Source: Ruegeria atlantica (GTDB taxonomy: Bacteria > Pseudomonadota > Alphaproteobacteria > Rhodobacterales > Rhodobacteraceae). From it: a stretch of 64,000 bases of DNA. Shown here piece after piece: positions 17,738 to 26,995 of the stretch. The notes below the pieces were generated by a model. That model worked only from the letters and a program-made list of their open reading frames with translations. It had not been told where the DNA came from and did no database searches. The translations under genes and the position numbers were made by a program. The DNA lies in assembly GCF_013032455.1 (NCBI RefSeq), contig NZ_WQCF01000009.1, forward strand, positions 1 to 64,000, in the 5' to 3' direction. How positions within the stretch are numbered: position 1 is the first letter of the stretch; every line of letters begins with the position of its first letter.

Positions 17738-18868
17738 TTACTTGGGATAGTCGACGGAGTAGGTCGTCGGGTCATAGTCCTGCCCCATACCGCCGGTAAC
17801 CAGCATGTCCGGTGCGCCGTTCGGCACGACAAGGTCGGTCAGACGCAGGTTGGTTTGAATAGAAGGCGTATTGTGACCTTCGGACACGGCGATCTGAGCG
17901 TTGATTTCATAGATGCAAGGCACCGGTGCACCAGCCAGAACGTCCAGTGCGACACCGACCGAAATTCCGCCCATCGCCGGAGGATAACCGACCTCAAGCA
18001 TCGGGATGCCGTGTTCGATCGCCATTTGCAGCGGCCCGTTCACATCCGCTGTAGTATGTGGGGGAATATTTTCGGGTGCCCACCCCGCTTCGAGGAACGC
18101 CTCGACCGAGCCCGGCGTTTGCAGACCATGCGCAGACCACACGGCATGTATGTCATCACCGTACTTGGCAATCATGCCCTGCATGACCTGTTTGCCCTTC
18201 ACAGGCGACCAGTCGGAGTAGACAGTTTCCAGAATATTGATGCCAGGATACTGCGCGAACACTTCACGCGCGGGTTTTTCGCGGTTTTCCGAAGGGCTGG
18301 ATCCGGCCTGGCCGGCCAGCATCACAACATTCCCTTCACCATCCAACTTTTCCACAATCCACTGTGCAAAGAGCCGTCCCATCATCGCGTCCGACGCGGT
18401 TACGAAGGTCACGAAATTGTCCGAGGCAATCCGGCGATCCATCATGACCACAGGGATTCCGCGCTGCATGGCGCGGGAAACGGCGGGGTCCAAAGCCTGT
18501 TGTGTGTTTGCAGAAACGATCAGCAGATCCACACCCCGAGAAATCAGATCCTGAATATCAGCGACCTGTTTTGCATCGTCATGTCCAGCGTCAGTGATGA
18601 TAAGTTTTTCGATCTGATCACTATGCTCGGCGGCGGCAGTCATGACCGAGTGCTGCATGACGACGCGCCAGCTGTCCCCAAGACCGGCGTTCGAGAACCC
18701 GATCGTGTAGGGACCTTCCTTTTTATACTGCGAGGTATCGTTGAAACATACCTCAACATCGGGATTGTACAGATATGTGCGCGGCGCGCCGGTATAGACT
18801 TCGGCTGCGACTGCGGTTGCGGCGATAGAAGCCACGGCCATCGCCGCCGCAATTTTAAAGGTTCTCAT
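17738..18868 (-). CDS. Periplasmic sugar-binding protein, CUT2 type (SBP1)
   Basis: A 376-residue family 2-type sugar-binding protein (periplasmic binding protein 4/LacI-like fold). A signal peptide is clear: MRTFKIAAAMAVASIAATAV then AAE. The mature part shows YTIGFSNAGLGDSWRV, KLIITDAGHDDAKQVADIQD, DLLIVSANT and PVVMMDRR, all typical of ribose-type SBPs. The ATG at 18868 is chosen over an upstream in-frame start because it begins the signal peptide and has GGAGGAGAACCC in front. It is clearly paralogous to the protein encoded at 29.0-30.2 kb, and heads the transporter operon. Confidence 0.93.
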   Translation of the reverse strand: MRTFKIAAAMAVASIAATAVAAEVYTGAPRTYLYNPDVEVCFNDTSQYKKEGPYTIGFSNAGLGDSWRVVMQHSVMTAAAEHSDQIEKLIITDAGHDDAKQVADIQDLISRGVDLLIVSANTQQALDPAVSRAMQRGIPVVMMDRRIASDNFVTFVTASDAMMGRLFAQWIVEKLDGEGNVVMLAGQAGSSPSENREKPAREVFAQYPGINILETVYSDWSPVKGKQVMQGMIAKYGDDIHAVWSAHGLQTPGSVEAFLEAGWAPENIPPHTTADVNGPLQMAIEHGIPMLEVGYPPAMGGISVGVALDVLAGAPVPCIYEINAQIAVSEGHNTPSIQTNLRLTDLVVPNGAPDMLVTGGMGQDYDPTTYSVDYPK

Positions 18869-19015
18869 CGGGTTCTCCTCCAACTTCAGACGTGCCGGGC
18901 CGCAATTTTGAAGCCCTCCCCATTCCGCTTTGCCCCAACCTGGGTGGCTCTCAGAATCGGCACATGGGTGCATGAAAAAAGGTTACGACTTGGAAGGGTT
19001 CGAATGGCTCCGAAG

Positions 19016-19032
19016 TTATCCGCATTGGATAT
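19016..19032. promoter_or_regulatory. Operator-like palindrome ATATCC-N5-GGATAT, site 1
   Basis: TTATCC-GCATT-GGATAT, about 150 bp upstream of the SBP1 start. It shares its layout with sites at 27152, 30299 and 33914, all intergenic and all near genes of the same catabolic block. See the finding on this motif; the putative binder is the winged-helix/SBP fusion encoded at 32.1-33.8 kb. Confidence 0.6.
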
Positions 19033-19084
19033 TGGCGGCATGTCGCCGGACAGCGCGATTGCCCCGGTATTGTAAGGCATCCAC

Positions 19085-19126
19085 AAAAATCAAAACCGCA
19101 TCGCGCCGGGAGCGGGCGCGATGCGG
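19085..19126 (-). terminator. Intrinsic terminator after the E2 gene
   Basis: On the minus strand CCGCATCGCGCC pairs with GGCGCGATGCGG (a perfect 12-bp stem, 19096-19107 with 19115-19126, 7-base loop), followed by TTTTGATTTTTG. This is the best terminator in the window. It lies 50 bases past the E2 stop and splits the long minus-strand cluster into an upstream unit ending with E2 and a separate unit starting at SBP1. Confidence 0.9.
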
Positions 19127-19176
19127 TATACCCGTGATCGTAGGCGCAATAACGTCTTCGAATCGGGTGAAAAAAG

Positions 19177-20445
19177 TCAGGACAGGATAGTCAGCGGCGC
19201 TTCGACATAACGTTTGAAAGCTGTAAGAAGCTCTGCGCCAACTGCACCGTCCACCATTCGGTGATCAACGGATAGAGACACCGTCATAACGGTTGCAACC
19301 TCTACCTGTTCGCCTCGAACAACCGGGCGGCGCGTGCCTGCGCCGACAGCAAGGATAGTCCCTTGCGGTGGGTTGATCACCGCATCAAACGAGTCCACAC
19401 CAAACATACCCAGATTGGATACCGAAGTAGTCCCACCCTGGAACTCTTCCGGCGTAAGTTTGCGCGCCCGGGCCCGTTCGGCAAGGTCCTTCATTTCCGA
19501 CGAAATGGCTGAGATGCTTTTTCCCTGGGCGTCCCGAATGATCGGCGTGATCAACCCGCCGTCGATCGCGACCGCAACGGCGACGTCAACGGCCCGGTGA
19601 CGCAACACATTGCCGTCTGCCCAAGTGACGTTGGCATCCGGTACTTCTGCCAGAGCCAGCGCAAGCGCCTTTATCACCAGATCGTTGACCGAAATCTTAA
19701 AGGACGGGGTTTCCTCTACTTTCGATGCTGCCGCATTGAGTTGCGACCGCAGCGCCAACAACGCATCCAGTTCAACGTCCGCCCGCAAGTAGAAATGGGG
19801 GACGGTTTGCTTGGCCTCGGTCAATCGCCGTGCGATCGTTCGGCGCATAGAGTCCAGTTCGACAACGTCATAGCTGCCTTCAGGATATAGGTCCGAAAAC
19901 TGCGCTGTTTCAGACGTGGCTGGTTCTTTCCGAGGTGGTGCTTGTTTAGGTTGCTTTAACGCATTCTCGACATCCAGCCGAACGATCCGCCCCTTGGGAC
20001 CTGTGCCTGAGACACCCGAAAGATCCAGCCCACCTTCTGCGGCGATCCGTTTCGCCAGAGGTGACGCAAAAACCCGGCTATTTGATTGAACCGCCTTAGA
20101 TGCGATGTCTGGATTTGGTTCTGGGGCGTCCGGAAAACTGACAATTTCAGCCTGTTTTTCAGGCTTATTTTGACCTGGCAGTGCTATGCCTGATGCGTCT
20201 TCACCGTCTTCGGCGATTATGGCTATCAGTGTACTGACAGCCACGTTTTCAGTCCCTGCGGGCACCAGGATTTTCGCAACGGTCCCTGCATCTGTCGCCT
20301 CGAACTCCATCGTCGCTTTGTCAGTTTCGATTTCGGCGAGTATGTCACCCGGGCTCACTTGCTCCCCTTCGGAAACAAGCCAGGAGGCGATCGTTCCTTC
20401 TTCCATTGTCGGGGAAAGAGACGGCATTGTGATTTCAATGGGCAT
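19177..20445 (-). CDS. 2-oxoacid dehydrogenase E2 (dihydrolipoamide acyltransferase)
   Basis: A 422-residue E2 with one lipoyl domain (IETDKATMEFE, lipoyl lysine K43), a linker, a peripheral subunit-binding domain around FASPLAKRIAAEGGLDLSGV, and the catalytic domain ending in SLSVDHRMVDGAVG (H395, D399). It transfers the acyl group produced by E1 to coenzyme A. It follows the VOC protein and fused E1 genes in the same direction, so the three are probably one unit; E3 is the lpdA product at 7.0 kb. The acyl specificity (acetoin, pyruvate or another 2-oxoacid) cannot be read directly. Confidence 0.93.
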   Translation of the reverse strand: MPIEITMPSLSPTMEEGTIASWLVSEGEQVSPGDILAEIETDKATMEFEATDAGTVAKILVPAGTENVAVSTLIAIIAEDGEDASGIALPGQNKPEKQAEIVSFPDAPEPNPDIASKAVQSNSRVFASPLAKRIAAEGGLDLSGVSGTGPKGRIVRLDVENALKQPKQAPPRKEPATSETAQFSDLYPEGSYDVVELDSMRRTIARRLTEAKQTVPHFYLRADVELDALLALRSQLNAAASKVEETPSFKISVNDLVIKALALALAEVPDANVTWADGNVLRHRAVDVAVAVAIDGGLITPIIRDAQGKSISAISSEMKDLAERARARKLTPEEFQGGTTSVSNLGMFGVDSFDAVINPPQGTILAVGAGTRRPVVRGEQVEVATVMTVSLSVDHRMVDGAVGAELLTAFKRYVEAPLTILS

Positions 20446-20457
20446 GGTTTTACCTGT

Positions 20458-21003
20458 TCATTCGGAAGGGTTTACCGGGGTCCAAAGGCGTCGGTCGGTG
20501 GTCATTTCATACCCTTTGCCATCTGGAAAACTCACAAGTTCCAGTTGCATCCCCCAAGGTGCAAGAAAGTACACCCAGGTCTGCCCCGCTGATGGTCCTT
20601 GATGGCGCACCACGGGTTCGCCCAGTATTTCGACATCGTGGTCACGCAACCAATTCAACGCCCCGTGGAAGTCATCGGTGTAAAAGGCCAGATGGTGTCC
20701 GCCGATGTCACTGTTTTTTGGTTGGGCCTTCCGTTGGTCCGGTGCTTCGTATTCAAAGATCTCAAAATTCGGCCCATGCCCACAGCGAAAGAAACGGAGG
20801 TTCTTCATCACTGTACGGGGGTGAACGTTCAACTGACGCGACATCCAATCGTCATCGAACTGGAACGGACCGAGATCGTAGAATGCCTCGCACCCCAACA
20901 CGTCGACGAAGAAACGAGTCGCCTGTTCAAGATCCGGCACGGTAAAGCCCACATGCTCAACCCCGCGCAGCCCAGGCATCCTGTTTGGTCTGCCATCAGC
21001 CAT
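20458..21003 (-). CDS. VOC-family protein (glyoxalase/dioxygenase fold), copy 1
   Basis: A 181-residue vicinal-oxygen-chelate protein: GVEHVGFTVPDLEQATRFFVD at the N-terminus, GHHLAFYTDDFHGALNWL in the middle and WVYFLAPWGMQLELVSFP near the end. Metal-ligand candidates are the first His of VEHVGF, a middle His in GGHHLAF and the Glu in QLELV. Reaction unknown; isomerase, lyase or dioxygenase roles all occur in the superfamily. The ATG at 21003, right behind the E1 stop, is preferred over 21027, which would overlap E1. It has a paralogue at 27.4 kb, and lies between E1 and E2, unusual for a plain 2-oxoacid dehydrogenase operon. Confidence 0.82.
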   Translation of the reverse strand: MADGRPNRMPGLRGVEHVGFTVPDLEQATRFFVDVLGCEAFYDLGPFQFDDDWMSRQLNVHPRTVMKNLRFFRCGHGPNFEIFEYEAPDQRKAQPKNSDIGGHHLAFYTDDFHGALNWLRDHDVEILGEPVVRHQGPSAGQTWVYFLAPWGMQLELVSFPDGKGYEMTTDRRLWTPVNPSE

Positions 21004-21004
21004 G

Positions 21005-23200
21005 TCAAACGCCGACCAAGGCCCCACGGCCCGTATCGATCATCATCTGTTTCAATCTGACTTCGACCTCGGGGGCCATCGCAAAGGCTGCCCGCTCTAG
21101 CACTTTGGACACACTGGGAGAGCTTTCGCCGCCATGCACCCGCTGGACGGGTTGATCAAGATGGTCAAAGAACCGACGCTGCAATTCGTCAGTCAACATC
21201 GCACCATAAGAAACGGTCAACGGACTTTGCTCGACAACCACCACATTGTTGGTTTTGCGGATGCTTTCACCGATGGTCTCCCAATCGATACCAGCACGGT
21301 CCAGAGAGCGTAAATCGATGATCTCGGCATCCAACCCAAGTGCCTCGGCCGCCTTGCGGGATTCTTCGACCATCGCTGAGTATGTCAGGATGGTCATAGC
21401 ACTACCTTCCCGCACCACCTTGGCCTTTCCAAGCGGTATGAAATAGTCATAATCGTTGACCGGCCCGGGCATCTTTTGCGTGTACAAACCCACATGTTCG
21501 ATCACCAGAACAGGGTCGTCGCAGGCCAAAGCACTGTTCATCAACCCGACGTAGTCGAACGCGGTCGAGGGCGCGACGATGCGCCAGCCCGGCCACTGCG
21601 CAAACAAGCCAGCCGGATCCATCGAGTGCTGCGACCCGTATCCGGTTCCGATCGCGATCTTGGTACGGAACACGATTGGCATCGCGGTATCGCCGCCAAA
21701 CATGTGCCGGGCCTTGCCGATCTGGTTGAACAACTGATCCGCTGCGACCAGCGCAAAATCGGGATACATCAGTTCGACAACCGGACGGTATTTACCCGAC
21801 ATAGCTACGCCACCGGCCAGCCCGCTAAATCCTGCCTCGGCTATGGGAGTTGGAATGATCCGGTCCGGATATTTTTCGGCAAGTCCCTTTGTGGCACCAT
21901 TGGTTCCACCCTTCAGGCGGTGAATGTCCTCGCCCAGACAAAAGATTCGGTCATCTTCGGCCATGCGCCGGTTCATAACTTCGGCGACGGCATCCACATA
22001 TCTGACAGGTGCCAACGTACCCGAGAATTCTTCTTGTTCTTCGAAGCGTTTGCCGTCCAATTCACTCAAATCTCCACGCAATCCTGCGTCGCGCATTGCG
22101 GTATCTGGCCACAGAGCTTCGATAACAGTGCGTTTATTGCCATCCTCAACCGTCAGCGCCGAGGCCGCCAGTTGCATCGCGGACTTGGCACGCGTGGCCA
22201 ATGTGGCGTCACCGTCATCGTCCAGCCATCCACGTGTTTTTAAACCGTCCAGCATCACCAAAATTGGATCGCGTTTGCGCCAAGTGGCTTCGTCTTCTTT
22301 GCTGCGGTATCCGAAGGCACTGGCTGGAACGCCGCCCCCATGATGGAAAAAGCGATAGAGCACGGCTTCGATAACCGTCGGCCCTTTGCCCGAGCGCATG
22401 ATATCCAAAGCGCGTTCAGTCGCGACGCGGACCGCGACTGGGTCCATGCCGTCAACCCGGAAGGACGGGATGCCAAAAGCCAAACCGCGAGATGAGACCC
22501 GAGTTTCGCGCGTTTCTTCTTCGACCGTGGTCGCCACGGCAAACCCGTTGTTTTCAATGAAAAAGCAGACAGGCAAGTCCCAAAGCGCTGCCAGGTTCAT
22601 TGCCTCTGGGACCGAGCCGATATGTGCGCTGCCCTCGCCGAAATAGGAAAACACCGCTTCGTCGGTGCCGCAGCGTTTTTTGGTCCACGCGGCCCCGGTT
22701 GCAAATGGCACGCCACCACCAACAATAGCGTTGGTGCCCAACGCGCCAGCCTCTTCCCAACGCAAATGCATCGAGCCGCCGCGACCTTTACAATAGCCTT
22801 GTGCCAGTCCCATGATTTCAGCCAAGGATTTCTGCAACAACTGCAGAATGTCGCCTGACAAATCGGTCGTCAGCGGATCGACGTGACCGGGATCAAGATA
22901 TGCCAAAGCCTTAGCGACAAACTGGTGATGGCCTCGATGGGACCCGGTGACCTGATCTCCTGGCTTCAAGGGTGAGATTGATCCGATCGCGCCACCCTCT
23001 TGCCCGATCGAGCTGTGTGCAGGACCGTGGATCAACCCCTGTGCATCCATTTCCAGCACCATCTCTTCGAAAGCGCGCACAAGATGCAGATGGTTGTGCA
23101 TCTTGATCGCTTCGGCTTTGCCGAGCTTGTCCCAGTCGGCTTCGGTGGCGGTGATATCCACCCAGTCGACCATCGGTTTGATTTTCGTTGTTCTCGGCAT
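21005..23200 (-). CDS. Fused 2-oxoacid dehydrogenase E1 (alpha plus beta)
   Basis: A 731-residue thiamine-diphosphate enzyme in which E1-alpha (about residues 1-350) and E1-beta (about 400-731) are one chain. The alpha half shows the TPP motif FGEGSAHIGSVPEAMNLA (usual GDG is GEG) ending in IENN; the beta half starts at RYVDAVAEVMNRRM and has AEAGFSGLAGGVAMSG and IVAPSTAFDYVGLM. Fusion is known in acetoin-type and archaeal-like complexes. It decarboxylates a 2-oxoacid or acetoin and acylates the E2 encoded two genes downstream. It starts 24 bases after the semialdehyde dehydrogenase gene. Confidence 0.92.
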   Translation of the reverse strand: MPRTTKIKPMVDWVDITATEADWDKLGKAEAIKMHNHLHLVRAFEEMVLEMDAQGLIHGPAHSSIGQEGGAIGSISPLKPGDQVTGSHRGHHQFVAKALAYLDPGHVDPLTTDLSGDILQLLQKSLAEIMGLAQGYCKGRGGSMHLRWEEAGALGTNAIVGGGVPFATGAAWTKKRCGTDEAVFSYFGEGSAHIGSVPEAMNLAALWDLPVCFFIENNGFAVATTVEEETRETRVSSRGLAFGIPSFRVDGMDPVAVRVATERALDIMRSGKGPTVIEAVLYRFFHHGGGVPASAFGYRSKEDEATWRKRDPILVMLDGLKTRGWLDDDGDATLATRAKSAMQLAASALTVEDGNKRTVIEALWPDTAMRDAGLRGDLSELDGKRFEEQEEFSGTLAPVRYVDAVAEVMNRRMAEDDRIFCLGEDIHRLKGGTNGATKGLAEKYPDRIIPTPIAEAGFSGLAGGVAMSGKYRPVVELMYPDFALVAADQLFNQIGKARHMFGGDTAMPIVFRTKIAIGTGYGSQHSMDPAGLFAQWPGWRIVAPSTAFDYVGLMNSALACDDPVLVIEHVGLYTQKMPGPVNDYDYFIPLGKAKVVREGSAMTILTYSAMVEESRKAAEALGLDAEIIDLRSLDRAGIDWETIGESIRKTNNVVVVEQSPLTVSYGAMLTDELQRRFFDHLDQPVQRVHGGESSPSVSKVLERAAFAMAPEVEVRLKQMMIDTGRGALVGV

Positions 23201-23224
23201 TGTGCTCTACTCCGCGGGCAAAGG

Positions 23225-24679
23225 TCAGGCGTTCAGCCCGCCCATGCACAGGTATTTCGTCTCAACAAATTCCTCGATTCCGTAGTGCGCGCCTTCCCGT
23301 CCCACGCCGCTTTCCTTGATCCCGCCAAACGGCGCGACCTCGGTCGAGATGATGCCTTCGTTAATCCCGACCATGCCGTATTCAAGCGCTTCGGCGACAC
23401 GCCAGATCCGGCCGATATCACGGGAATAGAAATAGGCGGCCAGGCCGAATTCAGTGTCGTTGGCCAGCTTGATTGCCTCTTCCTCGCTGTCGAATGTGAA
23501 AATCGGTGCCAGCGGCCCAAAAGTCTCTTCCCGCGCGACGGCCATATCCGTTGTGACACCGGTCAAGACTGTCGGTTGAAAGAAAGACCCGCCCAACGTG
23601 TGGCGCGCGCCACCTGCGGCGACCGAAGCACCTTTCGAGCGCGCATCGGCAATGTGCTCTTCGACTTTCTCAACCGCCGCCAGATCGATCAATGGCCCCT
23701 GCTGTGCACCTTCGGCGAACCCGTCCCCGACAACCAGTTCATTCACACGCGTCACCAAACTTTCGACAAATGCATCATGGACGTTGCGTTGCACCAGGAT
23801 GCGATTGGTGCAAACACAGGTCTGCCCGGTATTTCGGTATTTCGACGCGATGGCCCCTTCCACAGCAGCGTCGATATCCGCGTCATCAAACACGATAAAC
23901 GGCGCGTTGCCACCCAGCTCCATCGAGACTTTCTTCACGGTATCGGCGCTTTGCCGCATGAGCACCTTTCCGATGTCGGTCGATCCCGTAAACGTCACCT
24001 TTTGTACAGTCGGATTGGCCGTCAGCTCGCCGCCGATTGCGCGTGCTGATCCTGTTACGACATTCAACACGCCATCCGGGACACCCGCCTCTTGTGCAAG
24101 TGCCGCAATCGCCAAGGCAGAAAACGGTGTGGCGGAAGCGGGCTTGACGACACAGGTGCAGCCTGCGGCCAAAGCCGGCCCGACTTTGCGCGTGATCATG
24201 GCAATGGGAAAGTTCCAAGGTGTAATGGCCGCAACAACCCCAACCGCTTGTTTCACAACAACAATACGCCGGTCTTCCCAAGGGCTAGGGATGACATCGC
24301 CGTAGATGCGCTTACCCTCTTCCGCGAACCATTCGATAAAACTGGCGCCATAAGCCACTTCGCCCCGCGACTCGGCCAGCGGTTTGCCCTGCTCTGCAGT
24401 CATGATCGCTGCGAGGTCTTCAGTATGCTCGATGATCAGTTGGTACCAGCGACGCAGGATTGCGGCGCGATCCTTGGCCGTGCGGCCCTGCCAATCCGTC
24501 AAAGCCGATTGAGCCGCCGAGACCGCCTCACGCGTTTCCTCGGCCCCGAAATTCGGCACCGCGCCCAAAACTGCACCGGTTGACGGGTTGTCTACGGAAA
24601 CCACTCCACCAGCCCCGGCGGGTCGCCATTGGCCGCCGATCAGACAAGCGTGCTTCATGAGTTCTGGGTTCAGAGTCAT
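23225..24679 (-). CDS. NAD(P)-dependent succinate-semialdehyde dehydrogenase-like ALDH
   Basis: A 484-residue aldehyde dehydrogenase with PWNFPIAMITRK (oxyanion Asn), FTGSTDIGK, catalytic Glu in MELGGNAP (E254) and catalytic Cys in GQTCVCTNR (C288). The overall pattern is closest to GabD-type succinate/glutarate semialdehyde dehydrogenases, though 2-oxoglutarate semialdehyde or a sugar-derived aldehyde could be the true substrate in this pathway. Its ATG overlaps the stop of the upstream reductase gene by four bases (24676-24679), so they are translationally coupled. Confidence 0.88.
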   Translation of the reverse strand: MTLNPELMKHACLIGGQWRPAGAGGVVSVDNPSTGAVLGAVPNFGAEETREAVSAAQSALTDWQGRTAKDRAAILRRWYQLIIEHTEDLAAIMTAEQGKPLAESRGEVAYGASFIEWFAEEGKRIYGDVIPSPWEDRRIVVVKQAVGVVAAITPWNFPIAMITRKVGPALAAGCTCVVKPASATPFSALAIAALAQEAGVPDGVLNVVTGSARAIGGELTANPTVQKVTFTGSTDIGKVLMRQSADTVKKVSMELGGNAPFIVFDDADIDAAVEGAIASKYRNTGQTCVCTNRILVQRNVHDAFVESLVTRVNELVVGDGFAEGAQQGPLIDLAAVEKVEEHIADARSKGASVAAGGARHTLGGSFFQPTVLTGVTTDMAVAREETFGPLAPIFTFDSEEEAIKLANDTEFGLAAYFYSRDIGRIWRVAEALEYGMVGINEGIISTEVAPFGGIKESGVGREGAHYGIEEFVETKYLCMGGLNA

Positions 24680-25584
24680 GCCGCCGTCTCCCTGCCGTCG
24701 CTAAGGGTCGCGCCTGCGCGCTGCGTGGCCAGCTCGACGTATTTGAAAAAGTCCGTCTCGCCATCACCATCGGCGATCAGTTCGCTCCAACCCTCGCGGA
24801 CCTGTGCGGCCAGCGGCATTGGAACGGCGGAATGACGACCAGTTTCCAAAATCAGATCGAAATCCTTGGCCATCTGCGTGACCTCGAACGCGGGTGAGTA
24901 ATCCCTCGTTTTCAACGCGTCCAGCTTGTAGTTAACCAATGGCGACGCAATCGCGCTTGCGCCTATCACATCCAGCATGGTTGCCCGATCGAGCCCGTTT
25001 TTCAGCCCAAGCGCCAAGGCTTCGCCCATCATGGCAGCAGTGAACCCCACCATCATGTTGATCGACAGCTTCAGAACCCGTGCCTGCTCGTGACTTCCGA
25101 CATAGAACTGGCGTGCACTCATCGCGTTCAGGACTTCGAGACAATCGTCAAAGGCATCCTTCGGTCCCGACGCCATAACGGCCAGAGTGCCAGCCTCAGC
25201 AAGAGCAACCGACCCGGAAACCGGGGCCCGAAGATATCGCACACCGTAGCCATCCGCCGCGCTGGCAATGTCTTGCGATACGGTCGGAGATACTGTGCTC
25301 ATATCAACTAGGATGGTTCCTGAGCACATCTCTTTCAGAGCGCCTTTGTCGCCCAGGAGAACTTGGCGCAAGGCACAGTCGTCCGACAGCATGGTAAACA
25401 GGATATCCGACTGAGCGGCTAACACACTGGGCTTGGTTGCCAACGCCGCGCCCGCGTCGAGAACGGGTTTGCCCTTGTCAGGGCTTCTATTGAACACGGT
25501 CATTTTGGCGCCGGCCCGGCACAGATTGATTGCCATCGGAGCGCCCATTTTACCGAGCCCGATCCAGCCAATTCGCGTTTTCAT
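24676..25584 (-). CDS. Beta-hydroxyacid dehydrogenase (3-hydroxyisobutyrate/tartronate-semialdehyde reductase family)
   Basis: A 302-residue NAD(P)-dependent enzyme. It begins MKTRIGWIGLGKMGAPMAIN, has RAPVSGSVALAEAGTLAVM (substrate-binding) and the catalytic lysine segment LKLSINMMVG. This family interconverts a beta-hydroxyacid and the matching semialdehyde, which pairs well with the aldehyde dehydrogenase directly downstream: alcohol to semialdehyde to acid. The ATG at 25584 is chosen over one nine codons upstream because it starts the conserved Rossmann strand. It is 52 bases downstream of the M24 gene. Confidence 0.88.
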   Translation of the reverse strand: MKTRIGWIGLGKMGAPMAINLCRAGAKMTVFNRSPDKGKPVLDAGAALATKPSVLAAQSDILFTMLSDDCALRQVLLGDKGALKEMCSGTILVDMSTVSPTVSQDIASAADGYGVRYLRAPVSGSVALAEAGTLAVMASGPKDAFDDCLEVLNAMSARQFYVGSHEQARVLKLSINMMVGFTAAMMGEALALGLKNGLDRATMLDVIGASAIASPLVNYKLDALKTRDYSPAFEVTQMAKDFDLILETGRHSAVPMPLAAQVREGWSELIADGDGETDFFKYVELATQRAGATLSDGRETAA

Positions 25585-25636
25585 ATTTGCCTCTCGGACT
25601 CTGAACCGCATCTCGGGTTCAGGTTTTCATCAGGTG

Positions 25637-26995
25637 TTAGTCTTCCCAGGTTTTGCCGAAACGCGGCTGCGTTGTGTTTTCGGCCTGCGGGAAAACGCGG
25701 TGGTTGTTGAAGTGAGATTCGCTGTGGCGAATACCCGGCAGCATGTCGTGCCCGGACCAATACTGGCGACCACAAACCAAGAGCTCTTCGGCCGGGAATT
25801 TCGAGATGACTTCGACCCCGTCTTTGGTTACGACCATTTCCTCTTCGATACGCGCCGCATGGTGACTGCCTTTGGCGGGCCAGAAGGTTTCAAGTGCGAA
25901 AACCATACCTTCCTGAATAACCTCCGGATGGTCGATCGAGACCAGGCGGCTGATGACCGGTCGTTCCCAGATCCCCAGTCCAAGCCCGTGGCCGTATTGC
26001 AAGCCGAATGCTGCTTCTTCATTGGGGAACCCGAACTCCTCGGCTTTTGGCCAGACCTTTGCGACTTCTCCGGTGGTCACACCGGGCTTGATCATTGCGA
26101 TCGCCTGATCGAGGTAATCGCGGCATCGCTTATAGGCATCCTGCATTTCACGGCTTGCACTACCCACTGCGAAGGTCCGGTAGTAACAGGTCCGATATCC
26201 CATGTAGCTATGTAGGATGTCGAAGTAAGCCGGGTCACCCGGGCGCAATGCCCTATCTGAGAAGACATGCGGGTGTGGGCTACATCGCTCACCCGAAATC
26301 GCATTCACGCCTTCGACGTATTCTGATCCGTTGTTATAGAGGAAGTTCGACGCAATCCCGACCAGTTCGTTTTCGCGAACACCGGGGCGGATGGCGCGGT
26401 AGATTTCCTCGTAGGTGAAATCCACCATGGCCGAGGCGTGGGTCAGCAGGCTAATCTCATCTCGCGTTTTGATGACCCGCGCATCCTGCATAAGCCATTG
26501 GCAATCGACGACTTTCACGCCACGTTCCTGCAGCGCGAACATGATGGGAGGTTCGACAAGGTCGATCCCAAGCGGTTCGTTCTTCAAGCCGTGCTTTTCC
26601 AGCTCGCGAACAATCTTGTCAGCAGTTTCCTCAGCCCGACCCATGTTTGGCGTCATAGCGCCCCGTAACAAGGGGATACCCGCGCGGGATCGCTCTTCGC
26701 CTCCCATCCAGTCGCAATGCAGCGCATGGTGTTTTGCTGCCGATCCGAAGTCCCAAAGGATCGGTTCACCGCCGCGCGGCAGCAGGGTCCAGCGAGACAC
26801 CTTGTCCTGTGCCCAGGTACCAATATGAGTGCCTGTGATATAGCGCACATTGGTCATGTCGAAACACAACAACGCACCCATTTCCGACTGCTCGAGCTTC
26901 TCTTTTACGCGGGCGAGGCGTTCAGTCCTCAACCGATCAAAATTGATGCGGTTTTCCCAATCCACGGCCATGGTGCCATAGGTCTCAATCGCCAT
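25637..26995 (-). CDS. M24-fold protein, creatinase-like, incomplete metal site
   Basis: A 452-residue pita-bread-fold protein: creatinase N-terminal domain (about 1-165), then the M24 domain. One metal Asp is seen in AYFDILHSY (D259), but the second Asp of the usual pair falls at C270 in RTCYYRTF. GHGLGLGIWE supplies a His, and FALETFW and RIEEEMVV supply Glu residues. Creatinase itself works without metal, so a metal-free hydrolase or lyase is likely rather than an aminopeptidase. The ATG at 26995 has AGAGAGG in front; the earlier GTG is less likely. A palindromic operator-like site lies 157-173 bases upstream. Confidence 0.8.
   Translation of the reverse strand: MAIETYGTMAVDWENRINFDRLRTERLARVKEKLEQSEMGALLCFDMTNVRYITGTHIGTWAQDKVSRWTLLPRGGEPILWDFGSAAKHHALHCDWMGGEERSRAGIPLLRGAMTPNMGRAEETADKIVRELEKHGLKNEPLGIDLVEPPIMFALQERGVKVVDCQWLMQDARVIKTRDEISLLTHASAMVDFTYEEIYRAIRPGVRENELVGIASNFLYNNGSEYVEGVNAISGERCSPHPHVFSDRALRPGDPAYFDILHSYMGYRTCYYRTFAVGSASREMQDAYKRCRDYLDQAIAMIKPGVTTGEVAKVWPKAEEFGFPNEEAAFGLQYGHGLGLGIWERPVISRLVSIDHPEVIQEGMVFALETFWPAKGSHHAARIEEEMVVTKDGVEVISKFPAEELLVCGRQYWSGHDMLPGIRHSESHFNNHRVFPQAENTTQPRFGKTWED

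Larger units (their letters stand above)
18869..19176. other. Promoter region of the transporter operon
   Basis: A 308-base gap that holds, from the E2 end, a strong terminator (19085-19126), then the palindromic operator-like site at 19016-19032 and about 150 bases of leader before the SBP1 start. A string of A residues (ATGAAAAAAGG near 18973) is present. No small gene is convincing. Confidence 0.55.

Noticed and set aside
25637..26995. M24 protein as the DMSP lyase DddP
   Set aside because: The fold is the same, but the metal-ligand pattern and the flanking motifs differ from DddP and the context is a sugar operon.
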